Assembly: GCA_965112735.1 (NCBI GenBank)
Contig: OZ218952.1
Location: 3,720,001 to 3,784,000, forward strand
DNA from: Phaeosaccion multiseriatum
Taxonomy: Eukaryota; Ochrophyta, other classes
Length of the DNA stretch: 64,000 bases
Reading direction: 5' to 3'
In this document: in pieces, positions 23,826 to 33,278 of the stretch
Numbering within the stretch: the first letter of the stretch is position 1
Layout of the letters: every line of letters starts with the position of its first letter
Made by a program: the position numbers and the translations under genes
The notes under the pieces: model-generated
The model's input: the letters and a program-made list of their open reading frames with translations, nothing else
What the model was told of the DNA's origin: nothing
The model's database searches: none

Positions 23826-26503
23826 TCAGGACTTGGCAGCGGTCTTTCTCTTCTTGCCTGCACTCCCCCCGGCGCTTGCTGATGGCTGTGCAGCGGCTCT
23901 CTTCTTCGACTTCGCCTTCGCTCCTCCTCCTCCTCCTCCTCCTCCTGCTGCTGCTGCTGCTGCTGCCTCTTTGGCACTTTTGGATCTATTGAAAGTGAGT
24001 GTTGTGGCTCCCTTCTTATCCTCCTTCTCTGCGCTGAAGGTGTAGCCTTCGATATCGAAACCTTTTAGCCCCTCCACCGTTTTCAATCGGTTTTGGATAA
24101 TGTAGCGAGACATCTGAGGGAGAAAAAGAGAGAGAGAGAAAGATAGAGACAGAAGGAGAGGGAAAGAGGGAGAGGGAAAGAGGGAGAGAGAGACATGGAG
24201 AGGGAAAGAGGGAGAGAGAGGGGGTCGTTGTAGAGGAGGGTGGTGAAGAAGCCATGCGCACTTCTCAAGCCGCCCTTTACCCCTCGCCCCTTCCTTCCTT
24301 CCTTCCCCATTTCCCCACCTTCCCTTCCTCTCCTCCCTCCTTCCTATCCACCGCCATCCCCCTCAGCAGTCCGCTTTCTCTGTACCACCAGCTCGCTCAC
24401 CAGTCCTCTTGCTCTCTTGGCGAAGACGGACACGACCCGTCCATCGTCTTTAAACTCACAGTGCACCACCTTCGCGCCCTTGACTTTGTCGGAGAGGACG
24501 TCCAGATCAACACTCTGCGGAGAGGAGAGGAGAGGAGAGGAGGAGAATGGAGGTGGATGCATGTCATGTACAGGGGGGTGTCTAGTCAAACCGAAACATC
24601 CACCGCCATCCATCAAGGGTAACATGTGAATTAAGCGTACGCACCCCATAACAGGACATAATACCCTTCTTTGCCATTCATCATCTTCACACACTCCACC
24701 TCTATCCACCATGCGTATGCGCCATTCGTACACACACTTTCATGCTTGTGAACTTACCTTGCTGTACTCCTGGCTCGCTAGGTTGACGACGAGGCGTTCC
24801 CCTGCCCCCTCGGATACGTCTCCCTCCTCTGCCTGCGGTCGGGAGGGGATACAGAGGTTGAGGAATGTAGAACAAGTTGAAGCCTTTTGTGTACTGTGAC
24901 AGTCAAACACTCTCGGGGGCTGGAGCACATACGCACACACACACACATGTGCACACACGTACCTTTTCGAGTCTTCCCGCCAAATGTTCTGTAACGTCCT
25001 CCCTCCAGTGGCCGTACAGGTCCTTGCTCTCCCCCACAGGAAGTTTTGTACCCATCTCCAAGCGATAGGGCTTAAGCGGAATCGGGGGGGGGGGGGGGGA
25101 GGTGGCAGTGGACGCGGAGGGGGTGAAGAGGGGAGGAGGGGAGGGGTGAGGTGGGGAGGAGGTGAGGGGAGGAGGGGACGAAGGGGGGGGGGGATTTAAA
25201 CCAGGCTGAGTTCAAACTTGTCAGCTCCTCAGCCGGTAAGGAGCGGTGTGCGCGTTACGTTAGCAGAGGTGGTAGAGGTGCGAATGAATTGATGCCCCGC
25301 CCATCACAGAGGTGGGAATGAATGATGCCAGCAGGCCAGACACTTGCTTGCTTACCTGCATGAGATCTTTCAGTAGGCAAGCGTAGCAAGGGTTGATGCA
25401 GCAGGATGGTGGATGATGCACCAAGGAGGGGCGAATACGGGTTGGTTAGCGCTCAAGAGAGAGAGAGAGAGAACGAGCGAGAGAGGGGCACGGTACAGTC
25501 CATGGCAAGGCCCAACGCGACTGAATACCCTGCTCGCTCTTCCGCTGCCATGCTGTGCCATATCCCTTCCCTCCTTCCTTCCTTCCCTCCCTCTCTCCCC
25601 TCCCCTCCCTCCATTCTTCCTTCCTTCCTTCCTCCCTCCATCCATCCTTCCTTCCTCCCTTCCCTTCCCTTCCTTCCTTCCTTCCTTCCTTGCTTGCTTG
25701 CTTGCTTGCTTCCTTCCTTCCTTCCTTCCTTCCTTCCTTCCTTCCCACTTACCGAGAGGTCTCAGCACCCCGTAGAGGCCGCATAGAATGCACAGAGAGC
25801 TCTGCCCACTTGCCCAGTCCTCAGCCGACCACGACAGAGAGTCCAGCCCCTTGTACGCCGGTCCATCAAAGGCCAAGGCCGAAGGGCGGTAGGGGAAGCT
25901 GCTCTGCTCCTCCGCGCTCTGGTGCGCCAAGGTAGAGAGATCCAGCGCGGTAGCATCGGCAGACAGGTGCATTGTATCGAACCTGGAGCCCACAATAAGG
26001 GGGGGGGGCGTGTACCAGAGTCGAGTGAGGGAAAAGGGCAGGGGTTAAATGTTGGCTCGCAAGCAACCCCCCCCCCCCCCGGCCAGGAGTGCTATCTCCC
26101 TACTGCTTTACCACCTGTCTTTATTCAGCTTCGCCAGGTTGTCGCTGACTCCCATTAGCGCCTAATGTAAGAGGGACGAGACAGGTGAAAGCAAAAGGGA
26201 GAGAGAGAGAGAGAGAGAGATAGAGAGAGAGAGAAAGAATGTGATAAGAAGCATCGAGGAGAGTGGGTGAGGAGAGGATACAACCCCCCCCCCCTTTCCC
26301 GTCCTCCCCCTTCCCCACTTCACCTTGATTTGCGCTTGACTCTTGCGCTTCATAATAGAGATGAGAGGGTCTGCTCTTGGCAAGAGAGCCGGGTGGGCAA
26401 GCTGGGCCAGTACCGCAGTCGCGACGGAGGCCGAGAGGGAAGAGGGAAGGAGCGAGGCTCCCCACGATAGCGTCTTGGCGGGGCTGAGCAGAATAAGAAC
26501 CAT
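23826..26503 (-). CDS. yaaA: YaaA/DUF328 family (peroxide stress) protein
   Basis: Eight exons (26503-26324, 26161-26115, 25982-25753, 25366-25356, 25070-24963, 24832-24758, 24514-24401, 24113-23826) join in phase to 350 aa. It starts MVLILLSPAKTL, the family's N-terminal signature. Other family blocks are [52 protein letters not shown] and ARGLMSRYIIQNRL. YaaA proteins are best known in bacteria, where they limit iron-driven damage under peroxide stress and bind DNA in vitro. The fourth exon is only 11 nt, yet it restores the conserved DLMQ. After the conserved domain comes an extra Ala/Gly/Lys tail ending in KKRKTAAKS, which could be a nuclear signal; this is inference. The start at 26503 fits the family exactly. 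Confidence 0.9.
25356..25366 (-). other. 11-nt microexon of the YaaA-family gene
   Basis: The exon ATCTCATGCAG is bounded by AAAG before and GTAAGC after. It completes Asp and adds Leu-Met-Gln, which the family needs between RPL and PYRLEMG. Skipping it would shift the frame. Confidence 0.8.
25557..25748. repeat. Degenerate CTTC/TTCC pyrimidine tract
   Basis: About 190 bases of almost pure pyrimidine (CCTT, GCTT and CATC units) lie in the intron before the 11-nt exon of the YaaA gene. Confidence 0.85.
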
Positions 26504-27087
26504 TCTTTATTAATTTCCCCCCCCTTCTCCTCTCCCTCCTTCTGCAGCCAACTGTTGGCGCTGGATGACCAACTTTCCCCCCTCTTTCCTCCTTTTCCCC
26601 CCCTTTTCCCCCACTCTCCTCTCTCCACTTGGCTATATCTTGGCCCCGCCGCCTCCGTTACTGAACGTCTCGCTTCCCATTTTTGCTGCAAGAGCAGCAG
26701 CAGCACGCGTGTCCAAGGCGGAGTACGAGACAAGTGGTGTGAAAGGAAGGTTTTCGGAAGATCGGGAAGATATCAAGCTATGCCCCCCAGCTTCAGCTGG
26801 GAGCGGCAGGTGTTTCTGTGTCGCGCTTTGGCAGTGACGCTGGGGGGGGGCTTTTTGCTCGGCGGCTCTCCAGGTATTGCAAGAGTTTTCGAAGACAGCA
26901 AGCCGAAAGGAGAGAAATGCACCCTCCGCCTCATTGTAACGTTCTCCTTTCCCTGCACCTCTTGATCGCGTGCTGCAAGGAGAAGCAATTGCTCACCTCT
27001 GGGACACTGTCCGAGAGAGTTGGGCTTTCAAGCATGATTCCTTCGAGCCGTGCTTTGCGAGGTGAGATCGCAGCTGCTTGCTGAAAG
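26504..27087. other. Divergent region, YaaA gene / hydroxylase gene; 5' exons unresolved
   Basis: The hydroxylase start and any first exon should be here. One frame gives a plausible peptide (EAIAHLWDTVRESWAFKHD) at about 26985-27045 after a TGCAAG acceptor-like site. It reaches the next firm exon only through a 26-nt intron in the wrong phase. I therefore leave this part unassigned. Confidence 0.35.
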
Positions 27088-29377
27088 TTTTTCGCTGGGC
27101 GGGCCCTCACTCCGCCCCTTTTCTGGCTCAATTCTGCCTTCTCGTTGCCCTATGCAAGCCTGTGCTTCATCGTCTTCATTTCCATGTGGAGGCTGATGGA
27201 CCACGCGGCAGATAGACTCCCGCCCGGCACAGGCCTTCGGGCGTACCGCATCGAGTAAGTCAGTAGGGAGTTGTAGCTTTGACTTGAGGGAGCCTCGCTT
27301 GTCGCGTGCTCGTCGACCGAGCGAAGCCTGAGTGAGGAGTGCCTCCCTCTTTCCTTTTGTCCTCCCGATGTGATAATTTTGGATGGCCTTGTCGTCGGGA
27401 GAAAGCAAAGGAGGTGTGGTACGGACGGTCAAACGAAGCTGACATGTTCTCGCTCGCCTCGCTCGCCACCCTCGCTATCTGCCTCCCCCTTTCAGCAAAA
27501 CGTCTCAATGCCCACCCGAGCACTACGATACAGCCTTTGGTCGAATGAAGGAGGAGCTGCTTTGGTACTTGCTGCCCCTCCTTCTCTGGGACTACCTTCT
27601 TCCCAGGAGAACGGTGGGTTGGTTGCCTACCCCCTTCGGGTGGCGGTAGCGCCTTTGGCTTTGACTGGACACGTACCACACACGCCTTTGTATTGTTGGA
27701 GCCCCGTTTGTTTGAATCTACTACGAAGTACAAGTTTTTTTGTTCAGTTTCATCACCTCGACTGACCCCCGCCTCCCTCTCCTCGCCTCTCTCCTCAGCT
27801 TCCCATCCAGGCCCCCAGTACGGCGGTCCTGTGCGGCGAAGTGCTGGGCGGTATCGTGGCTTACGACTTTCTGTTCTGGTGTTGGCACTGCAGCTGCCAC
27901 CGGATACCCGCACTGTATCGCATCCATGCCAAGCACCACTCTTCCACTACACAGGTACGAATCGTGCCAATCATGCTGAGGTCGTGACGATGGCAGGCAT
28001 AGTTTTAGTTGCTTGGCACCTGCAATCGTGCAAACAGAGCAAAGGTAGAGTTGCTTGCCTGTGGGTTGCATGGTGAGCCAGCGAGTGAGTTTGGGCGTGT
28101 GGGCATGTGGGAATGTGGGCGTGTGTGTACCGGTATGTGCGTGTTTGGACCACCTCTCCCCCTCCCTCTCTCTCCCCGCACCCTTACACACTTCAATATG
28201 TGTATCGCACACGTTTCGTTTCGTTTCGTTTCGTCCCTCGGTTTCCGACCCTGCATGCGACGGTGTACGGCATGTGTAGCGCTCGCCAGAAGTGGTGCAT
28301 CACAGCTTCCTCGATGGAAGGTACGTAAGTCTTGATTGTAGTTACGTACCAGATAGACTGGGGTGGATGCGGGATGGCGGGTAGGGGAGAGGGCGAGGAG
28401 AAGGACTCGCTCGAGAAGTGGGCGGAGCTTCGTCCGACGACACACACACTCACATCACACACACACGCATGCACGCACACCTACACGCACCTACACTCAC
28501 ACGCAACACACACCTACACACGTACACCCAACCCCCTCCTCTCAGCGGAAACGTGGGTTGCAGCATCGCGGCCATTAATCTCGTCAAACTGCATCCCCTC
28601 AGCAGGTACGTGAATCAACTTCAACTTGATGATATGCATAGATAGATAAATAGGTAGAGAGACATAGTGGTTGATAGATATGTAGATAGATGGGGGTTTT
28701 CTTCATAATAGCCTCACTCACTCTTCCCCTCCTTGCTCCTCACTCCCACCTCTGCACCCTAAACTCCCACCCGACAGGGCTGTGTACAACGCCGTCTTAA
28801 TCTACCTACTCACCGAGCTGCACTGCGGCTTTGATGTTCCGTGGGCGCTGCACAACTTGGTGCCCTTTCGCCTTCTTGGCGGCTCACCGAGGCACGAGGC
28901 ACATCACCACCGCAGCACGGTAGGTTACTAAGCTTCTCTGGTCGCTGTTGTTGCGTCCTTGCCTGATGATTGATACTTCTCTCTCCTTCTTGTACCTCTC
29001 CAACCTCTCACGCCCACTTTGCTCTCTCTTCTAACCAGCTGTGCTCGTTTCGTTCTCCTGTCCCTCCGTGTGGACACGGCCCTCCACCCCCTACGACCCT
29101 ACTATTGCTGCTGCTGGCCTGCCCCACGTTGTTACCCTTTACCCGACAGCGAGGGGGCCGCAAGGTGTACATGCAGCAAATCTTCACGTATCTTGACAAC
29201 GCGTTTGGTTTCGTGGAGGATTGCCCTTGTCCTGCGACTGGGACTGATGGGCCTGCTGGCATGAAAGGGACTGGTATGAAAGGGACTGGCATGAATCGCG
29301 GCGGGAAGGCAGCACCAGCAGCAGCACCAGCAGATACCGCTCTTTCTGAGCAGGAGCAGCAGCGTGGGTGCCGATGA
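27088..29377 (+). CDS. Fatty-acid-hydroxylase / sterol-desaturase superfamily membrane protein, 5' end unresolved
   Basis: Seven exons (27088-27254, 27496-27613, 27799-27954, 28280-28320, 28546-28605, 28778-28919, 29150-29377) join in phase to 303 aa before TGA 29375-29377. It is an integral membrane di-iron oxygenase of the FA_hydroxylase family, acting on lipid or sterol substrates in the ER. Histidine boxes are visible: HCSCH, HAKHH, VVHH and HEAHHHR. Hydrophobic helices include FWLNSAFSLPYASLCFIVF, LLWYLLPLLLWDYLLP and VLCGEVLGGIVAYDFLFWCW. The donor at 27613 (ACG/GTGGGT) and the choice between acceptors 27798 and 27810 are judgement calls; both keep phase. The tail after the domain has two tandem MKGTG repeats and poly-Ala. 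No start codon could be fixed. Substrate specificity is unknown. Confidence 0.82.
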
Positions 29378-29526
29378 TGTAAATACTATGACGTATCGTA
29401 CAGATTTACTCTGCGCTCTCCCCCCCTCTTCATTTTTGTTTTTATTTTTTTTATACTCCTTATACTGACTACTGCGATGTACAGTTTGTCCCCCCATTCA
29501 TCAGCCCCATGCACGCGTAACTTCTT

Positions 29527-29646
29527 GGCTCTCTAGACCACTAGGCCACTCGACCTTCAATTCAATGGCTCTATAGACCACTAGGCCACTCGACCTTCAA
29601 TTCAATGGCTCTATAGACCACTAGGCCACTCGACCTTCAATTCAAT
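29527..29646. repeat. 40-bp tandem repeat, 3 copies
   Basis: GGCTCTATAGACCACTAGGC plus 20 more bases repeat with period 40 and only one or two changes between copies. The array ends in ATTGACC where the third copy diverges. Confidence 0.92.
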
Positions 29647-29688
29647 TGACCTTCAGAGCAGCACCCAGAGGTGGTACGCCCCAGGGTG

Positions 29689-29874
29689 TCGGCCCCTGAC
29701 ATGCTTCTGAGGCGACCCTGCTTCCTGCTTCTGGCCGCGCCAGCCGGCCAGGCAGGTTCCAGGTTCTGGGGGAAAGCCATGTAATAAGGCAATGATGAGG
29801 GCCAAAGCTGGTTCCTGCTTCTGGCCGGCGCCTGCTTCTGGGCTGGCCTGTCTCAGAAGCATGTCAGGGGCCGA
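29689..29874. mobile_element. MITE-like element: 186 bp, 23-bp perfect terminal inverted repeats, 6-bp target duplication
   Basis: The ends (29689-29711, starting TCGGCCCCTGACATG, and 29852-29874) are perfect inverted repeats of 23 bp. The element is flanked on both sides by AGGGTG (29683-29688 and 29875-29880), consistent with a 6-bp target-site duplication. The interior has further imperfect CCTGCTTCTGGCC repeats and no coding capacity. This is what a non-autonomous DNA transposon looks like; the transposase family is not known. Confidence 0.8.
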
Positions 29875-30002
29875 AGGGTGGAGGAATCAGAGAGGAAGGG
29901 ACGGCGAAGTGAGCTAGGCAGGGAGAGGCAATAGTACTGTCGTTTGACGTCAATGTCTACAGCAGGTTGTGTAGGCCGCTAGGCCGCTAGTCGAGCGCCG
30001 GT

Positions 30003-30118
30003 CATAATCAGTAATCAGACCCGGCTGGCGCCGGCCATAATCAGTAATCAGGCCCGGCTGGCGCCATAATCAGTAATCAGGCCGGCTGGCGCCGGTAGTA
30101 ATCAGTAAAAATCAACCA
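30003..30118. repeat. Degenerate tandem array around AATCAGTAATCAG
   Basis: Four copies of ATAATCAGTAATCAG alternate with GGCCCGGCTGGCGCC in units of about 28-36 bases. Repeat lengths differ, so deletions have occurred within units. Confidence 0.85.
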
Positions 30119-30265
30119 GGGCCGACGCTAGGGGAGACCACGCACACACACACACCACACAGTTTAAATTTCAATTTCTCTCAATATCTGTCGTTGCCCT
30201 CTCCCAACTTGCCTCTCCTGAGTGAGACACACAAGGAGAAGAAGATCAACAGACAGTGGATAAGC

Positions 30266-32011
30266 ATGTACAAGACCGCGATATGCGACGCGTGGGATAT
30301 GATGGTTACGCAGGGGGAAGGGTGGGAATGGGAGGTGGCTGCGCTCCTGCTCCTCGCCATCACGGTCTGGAGGAGAGAGTTCTCCCCCAATTACAACTAC
30401 CATGAGAAGCAGGGCAGGGCGGAGGAGGGAGAGGGGGGGGGGGGGGACTTGACAGCAGGAGAAGTGGTGGCTGCGGCGGAGGATGGAGATCTTGTCGCTG
30501 GTGTGGAAGCGCCAGTGGAGGAAGAAGCGGGGGATTCGGAACAACCGGCCAAGCCCAGTCGCTTGGCTGCCGCCCTCGCTGCGCTTCCCCCAACAGCAGC
30601 AGCGGTGGTGGAGTCACTAGTAGCAAGTACCAGCGAACAGCAGAAGGCCTTCTGCAAGACGTCTACCGCGATCAAAGACTTCGTCCGGGGGGGAGGAGAG
30701 GGTGCGGAAAGCAAAACAAACGGCGAGAATGCCACGAAGGGACGTGCCAACGCCCCCCAGCCTCTCACAGGCGGCGGCGCGCGGACGAAGAAGAAGAGAG
30801 GGGAGAGCACTATCAACGTCGTGGATCGTCTGCTGCAGGACACCATATTTAACATCCTGAGCTTCCTGCCCGCGAAGGACCTGCTCGCTGCCACCCAGTG
30901 CTCCAAGTATTGGCAGCGGCGCTGCGATCAGGAGGAGGTGTGGAGGCAGGCCTGGCGGTCGCGATTCGAGAGTTTATGGGCGTCGCCTCTCGTGCAAGAC
31001 GCGGCCCAGAGGTGGCACTGTCACTGGAGCCCAACCTGCCCCGCTCCCGACGGGAGGGGCAAACATGGAGGGGGTGCGGTAGCAGCAGCAACAACAGAGA
31101 CGGAGGTAGGAGGGGTGTATGGGATAGCGGGAGGACAGGGCGAAGAGCAACAGGAGGACAGGGCGAGGCAGACCTCTCTGCCAGACGGCTGCACCACCAC
31201 CCCTCCCCAAGGGTGGAAGCTGTTCTTCGGACAATTCGAGCGCACCTGGCTGCAGTGGGTGTGTAGCGGCGCCAACCATGAGGACTACTGCCTCGCCGGC
31301 CTGGGGGGCAGCGTATACGACCTTACGGCCTTTATGCATCAACACCCGGGCTCGCCAGAGACACTTATGGAGCACGCGGGCCGGGACGCGACAGACATCT
31401 TCAGAGACGTTGGGCACTCCCAGGGGGCAAGGTCTCTGCTGACCACGCTGCCGGCCATTGGCCCGCACGGGGAAGGACGGGATGCCGTTGTGTTGTGTGC
31501 TGCCAGGGACGCTTTGAAGCGGGGAGGAGGGCAGCAGCAGCAGCAGCAGCGGCAGCAGCGATGGGGGGGGCTGAGGAGGGGGGGCTGGGGCATTGCTTCT
31601 ATGGGTCGAAGCGGCGGGGGGGGAGGAGTGGGAGAGGGGCAGGAGGAGGCGAGGAGAGGCGTGAGCGTTGTGGAAGACGACCCGCAGCTGAGTAGCAGTA
31701 GCAGTAGCAGTAGCAGTAGCAGTAGCAGCAGCAGCAGCAGCAGTAGCACCACGACCACAGGTTCACGCAGCAGAGCCCTCTTTCACTGCTCTCACTGCGA
31801 CGTTGACTTCGACCCTACGCCTCCCAGGTCCAGCCACAGCCACAGTCAGGCACCTGTTGGTGATACAGCAGCAGGGGGAGGGGGAGGGAGGCAAGAGGGG
31901 GGGTTGTGCTCCCACACGCACGGCACCCTGCATCCCACCACGTGTGCCGTGACTTTGCAGGCGGGCATGTGGTGGTCGTGCTGTGGCCTGCACGTGCCGT
32001 TGGAGGACTGA
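30266..32011 (+). CDS. F-box protein fused to a cytochrome b5-like heme-binding domain
   Basis: A single exon encodes 581 aa from ATG 30266, the first ATG in the open frame, to TGA 32009-32011. Near the N-terminus is one hydrophobic helix (VAALLLLAITVW, about residues 29-40). An F-box follows at about 182-230 (LLQDTIFNILSFLPAKDLLAATQCSKYW), normally the SKP1-binding module of SCF ubiquitin ligases. A cytochrome b5-like domain lies at about 340-395. It shows GGSVYDLTAFMHQHPGSPETLMEHAGRD-type order with heme-ligand histidines in HPGS (usual HPGG) and in FRDVGHS. A poly-Ser tract and a Cys/His-rich tail (HCSHC and CSHTHG...CCGLH) end the protein, possibly binding zinc. The combination suggests a membrane-tethered, heme-dependent ubiquitin-ligase adaptor; that is inference. 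Confidence 0.82.
   Translation: MYKTAICDAWDMMVTQGEGWEWEVAALLLLAITVWRREFSPNYNYHEKQGRAEEGEGGGGDLTAGEVVAAAEDGDLVAGVEAPVEEEAGDSEQPAKPSRLAAALAALPPTAAAVVESLVASTSEQQKAFCKTSTAIKDFVRGGGEGAESKTNGENATKGRANAPQPLTGGGARTKKKRGESTINVVDRLLQDTIFNILSFLPAKDLLAATQCSKYWQRRCDQEEVWRQAWRSRFESLWASPLVQDAAQRWHCHWSPTCPAPDGRGKHGGGAVAAATTETEVGGVYGIAGGQGEEQQEDRARQTSLPDGCTTTPPQGWKLFFGQFERTWLQWVCSGANHEDYCLAGLGGSVYDLTAFMHQHPGSPETLMEHAGRDATDIFRDVGHSQGARSLLTTLPAIGPHGEGRDAVVLCAARDALKRGGGQQQQQQRQQRWGGLRRGGWGIASMGRSGGGGGVGEGQEEARRGVSVVEDDPQLSSSSSSSSSSSSSSSSSSSTTTTGSRSRALFHCSHCDVDFDPTPPRSSHSHSQAPVGDTAAGGGGGRQEGGLCSHTHGTLHPTTCAVTLQAGMWWSCCGLHVPLED
31857..31866 (+). repeat. TTGGTGATAC element in F-box/cytochrome b5 exon
   Basis: This exact copy is followed by AGCAGCAG and read as Pro-Val-Gly-Asp-Thr-Ala. 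The left side has only CACCTG, so one CAG flank is eroded. Confidence 0.85.
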
Positions 32012-32018
32012 GGTTGAG

Positions 32019-32117
32019 GTTGAGTCTGGAAAAGGCGAGTAGTTGGGTGATGCAGCAGCCCCTTGGAGGACTGAGGTTGAGTCTGGAAAAGGCGAGCAGT
32101 TGGGTGATGCAGCAGGG
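32019..32117. repeat. Two-copy tandem duplication carrying a TTGGGTGATGC variant
   Basis: GGAGGACTGAGGTTGAG through GATGCAGCAG occurs twice with a period of about 57 bases; one copy has an extra GTTGAG. Each copy holds TTGGGTGATGC (32043-32053, 32100-32110), a one-base-longer variant of the dispersed element, so the element spread here by local duplication. Confidence 0.8.
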
Positions 32118-32472
32118 GGCAGCCAAGAGGACGCTTGCTTTGGGCGCACGTTTTCCCTTGCCCCACGCATCGACTCGCCACAACGGTGTTGCGAGGAGCT
32201 CCTTGAAGCACCCTTTTGATTGCGGGGAGAGCCACGACAGTGACCACGACAGTGACCACGACAGTGACAAGAGTCTGCTTGTTTTGGGACGAGAGGTTTG
32301 AATGACTTTCCCTCAAGAGGAGGCACCCCCATCACCGACCCCTGTGGTGCTTCACTTCACTTCACTTCACTTCGCTTCACCCCTCGAAGCGCTCAGGCGT
32401 GCGAACGTTAGCTTTCACAATTGATTTCATTTTTGTTTTTAACTCAACTTTTGCGCACTACAATTTACAATT

Positions 32473-32541
32473 CTTGTCCGTGTCCCCACTGAAGATGATC
32501 TCCACCGCTCCCTTGGCCCCCATCACGGCCACCTTGCGTGT
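32473..32541 (-). pseudogene. Fragment copied from the last PCCB exon
   Basis: About 69 bases match PCCB exon 11 and the bases just upstream of it (about 33928-33996) with about three mismatches. The copy includes the splice-acceptor side (ACACGCAAG/GTGGCC), so it came from genomic DNA rather than a spliced message. On the minus strand it still reads [14 protein letters not shown]. It is followed by an unrelated RRGRPRK-coding (AT-hook-like) stretch. It cannot make a functional carboxylase. Confidence 0.85.
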
Positions 32542-32624
32542 TCTAGCAGTCGACTTCCTTGGACGCCCCCTTCGCTTCTGCGCCTGCGCAGCATTGCCGT
32601 CTTGGCCGCTTGAGTCGGACGCAG

Positions 32625-32837
32625 CTCCATCCACCGCGGCCGCAGCCACCAGCACGGTGATGGCCTTCAGATGGGCTACCAGGCTGTCCATGAGGCCGAT
32701 TTGTGTCGTCTGTATCGCAGCGGATATTTCTTTGCACCATTGCGATACAGACGGATAAAAAATCGGCCTCATGGACAGCCCGGTAGCCCACATGAAGGTC
32801 AGCACCGCGGCGGTGGCTGCGACCGCGGTGGATGGAG
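32625..32837. repeat. Foldback (long hairpin) element
   Basis: Two 78-base arms (32625-32702 and 32760-32837) are inverted copies with about nine mismatches. The 57-base loop contains its own perfect 13-base inverted repeat (CGTCTGTATCGCA at 32707-32719 with its complement at 32741-32753). The whole is a near-continuous palindrome of 213 bases. ACAATTTACAATT repeats lie just outside on both sides (32459-32472 and 32844-32868). Confidence 0.88.
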
Positions 32838-33226
32838 CCGAGTACAATTTACAATTTACAATTTATAGCAAGCGCCAAGGTTGCGCAGAGCACTCACCCA
32901 CATGAGGCTCCTGAGGAAGGACACGTGAGGCCCCTGAGGAAGGGCACACGAGGCTCCTGAGGAAGGATAAGGATGCTGACTCTATCGAGCTCAACATGTC
33001 TTGCTCTCCCCAAGGAAACCGAAGCCCCGCTGCGTTGTTCCTCTTCTCCTCCTGCCGTTGTCCCCTAAGAGCTCAAAGCACATCTTCCCCGTCTCGCATG
33101 AGAAGTCACTAACGCCTGCCGTCGTCTCTTCTCTTTGCGGTGCAGGCCTGCTCTGCTGAGCGAAGTACAGCACAGTCGAACGAACGTACGCAGTCGCTGC
33201 TGTGTGCTTGCTTCTGCTGCGCCACA

Positions 33227-33278
<52 letters not shown>

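Larger units (their letters stand above)
29378..30265. other. Repeat-rich intergenic region
   Basis: It holds the hydroxylase 3' flank, a three-copy 40-bp tandem repeat, a MITE-like element with target duplication, a degenerate tandem array of GTAATCAG units, and the upstream region of the F-box/cytochrome b5 gene. The named repeats are listed separately. Confidence 0.6.

Noticed and set aside
27062-27087. A 26-nt intron joining HLWDTVRES... to the hydroxylase
   Set aside because: It is far shorter than any other intron here and the phases do not fit.
29310-29345. Another copy of the TTGGTGATAC element near GCAGCACCAGCAGATACC
   Set aside because: Only GATAC and CAG units match; the TTGGT half is missing.
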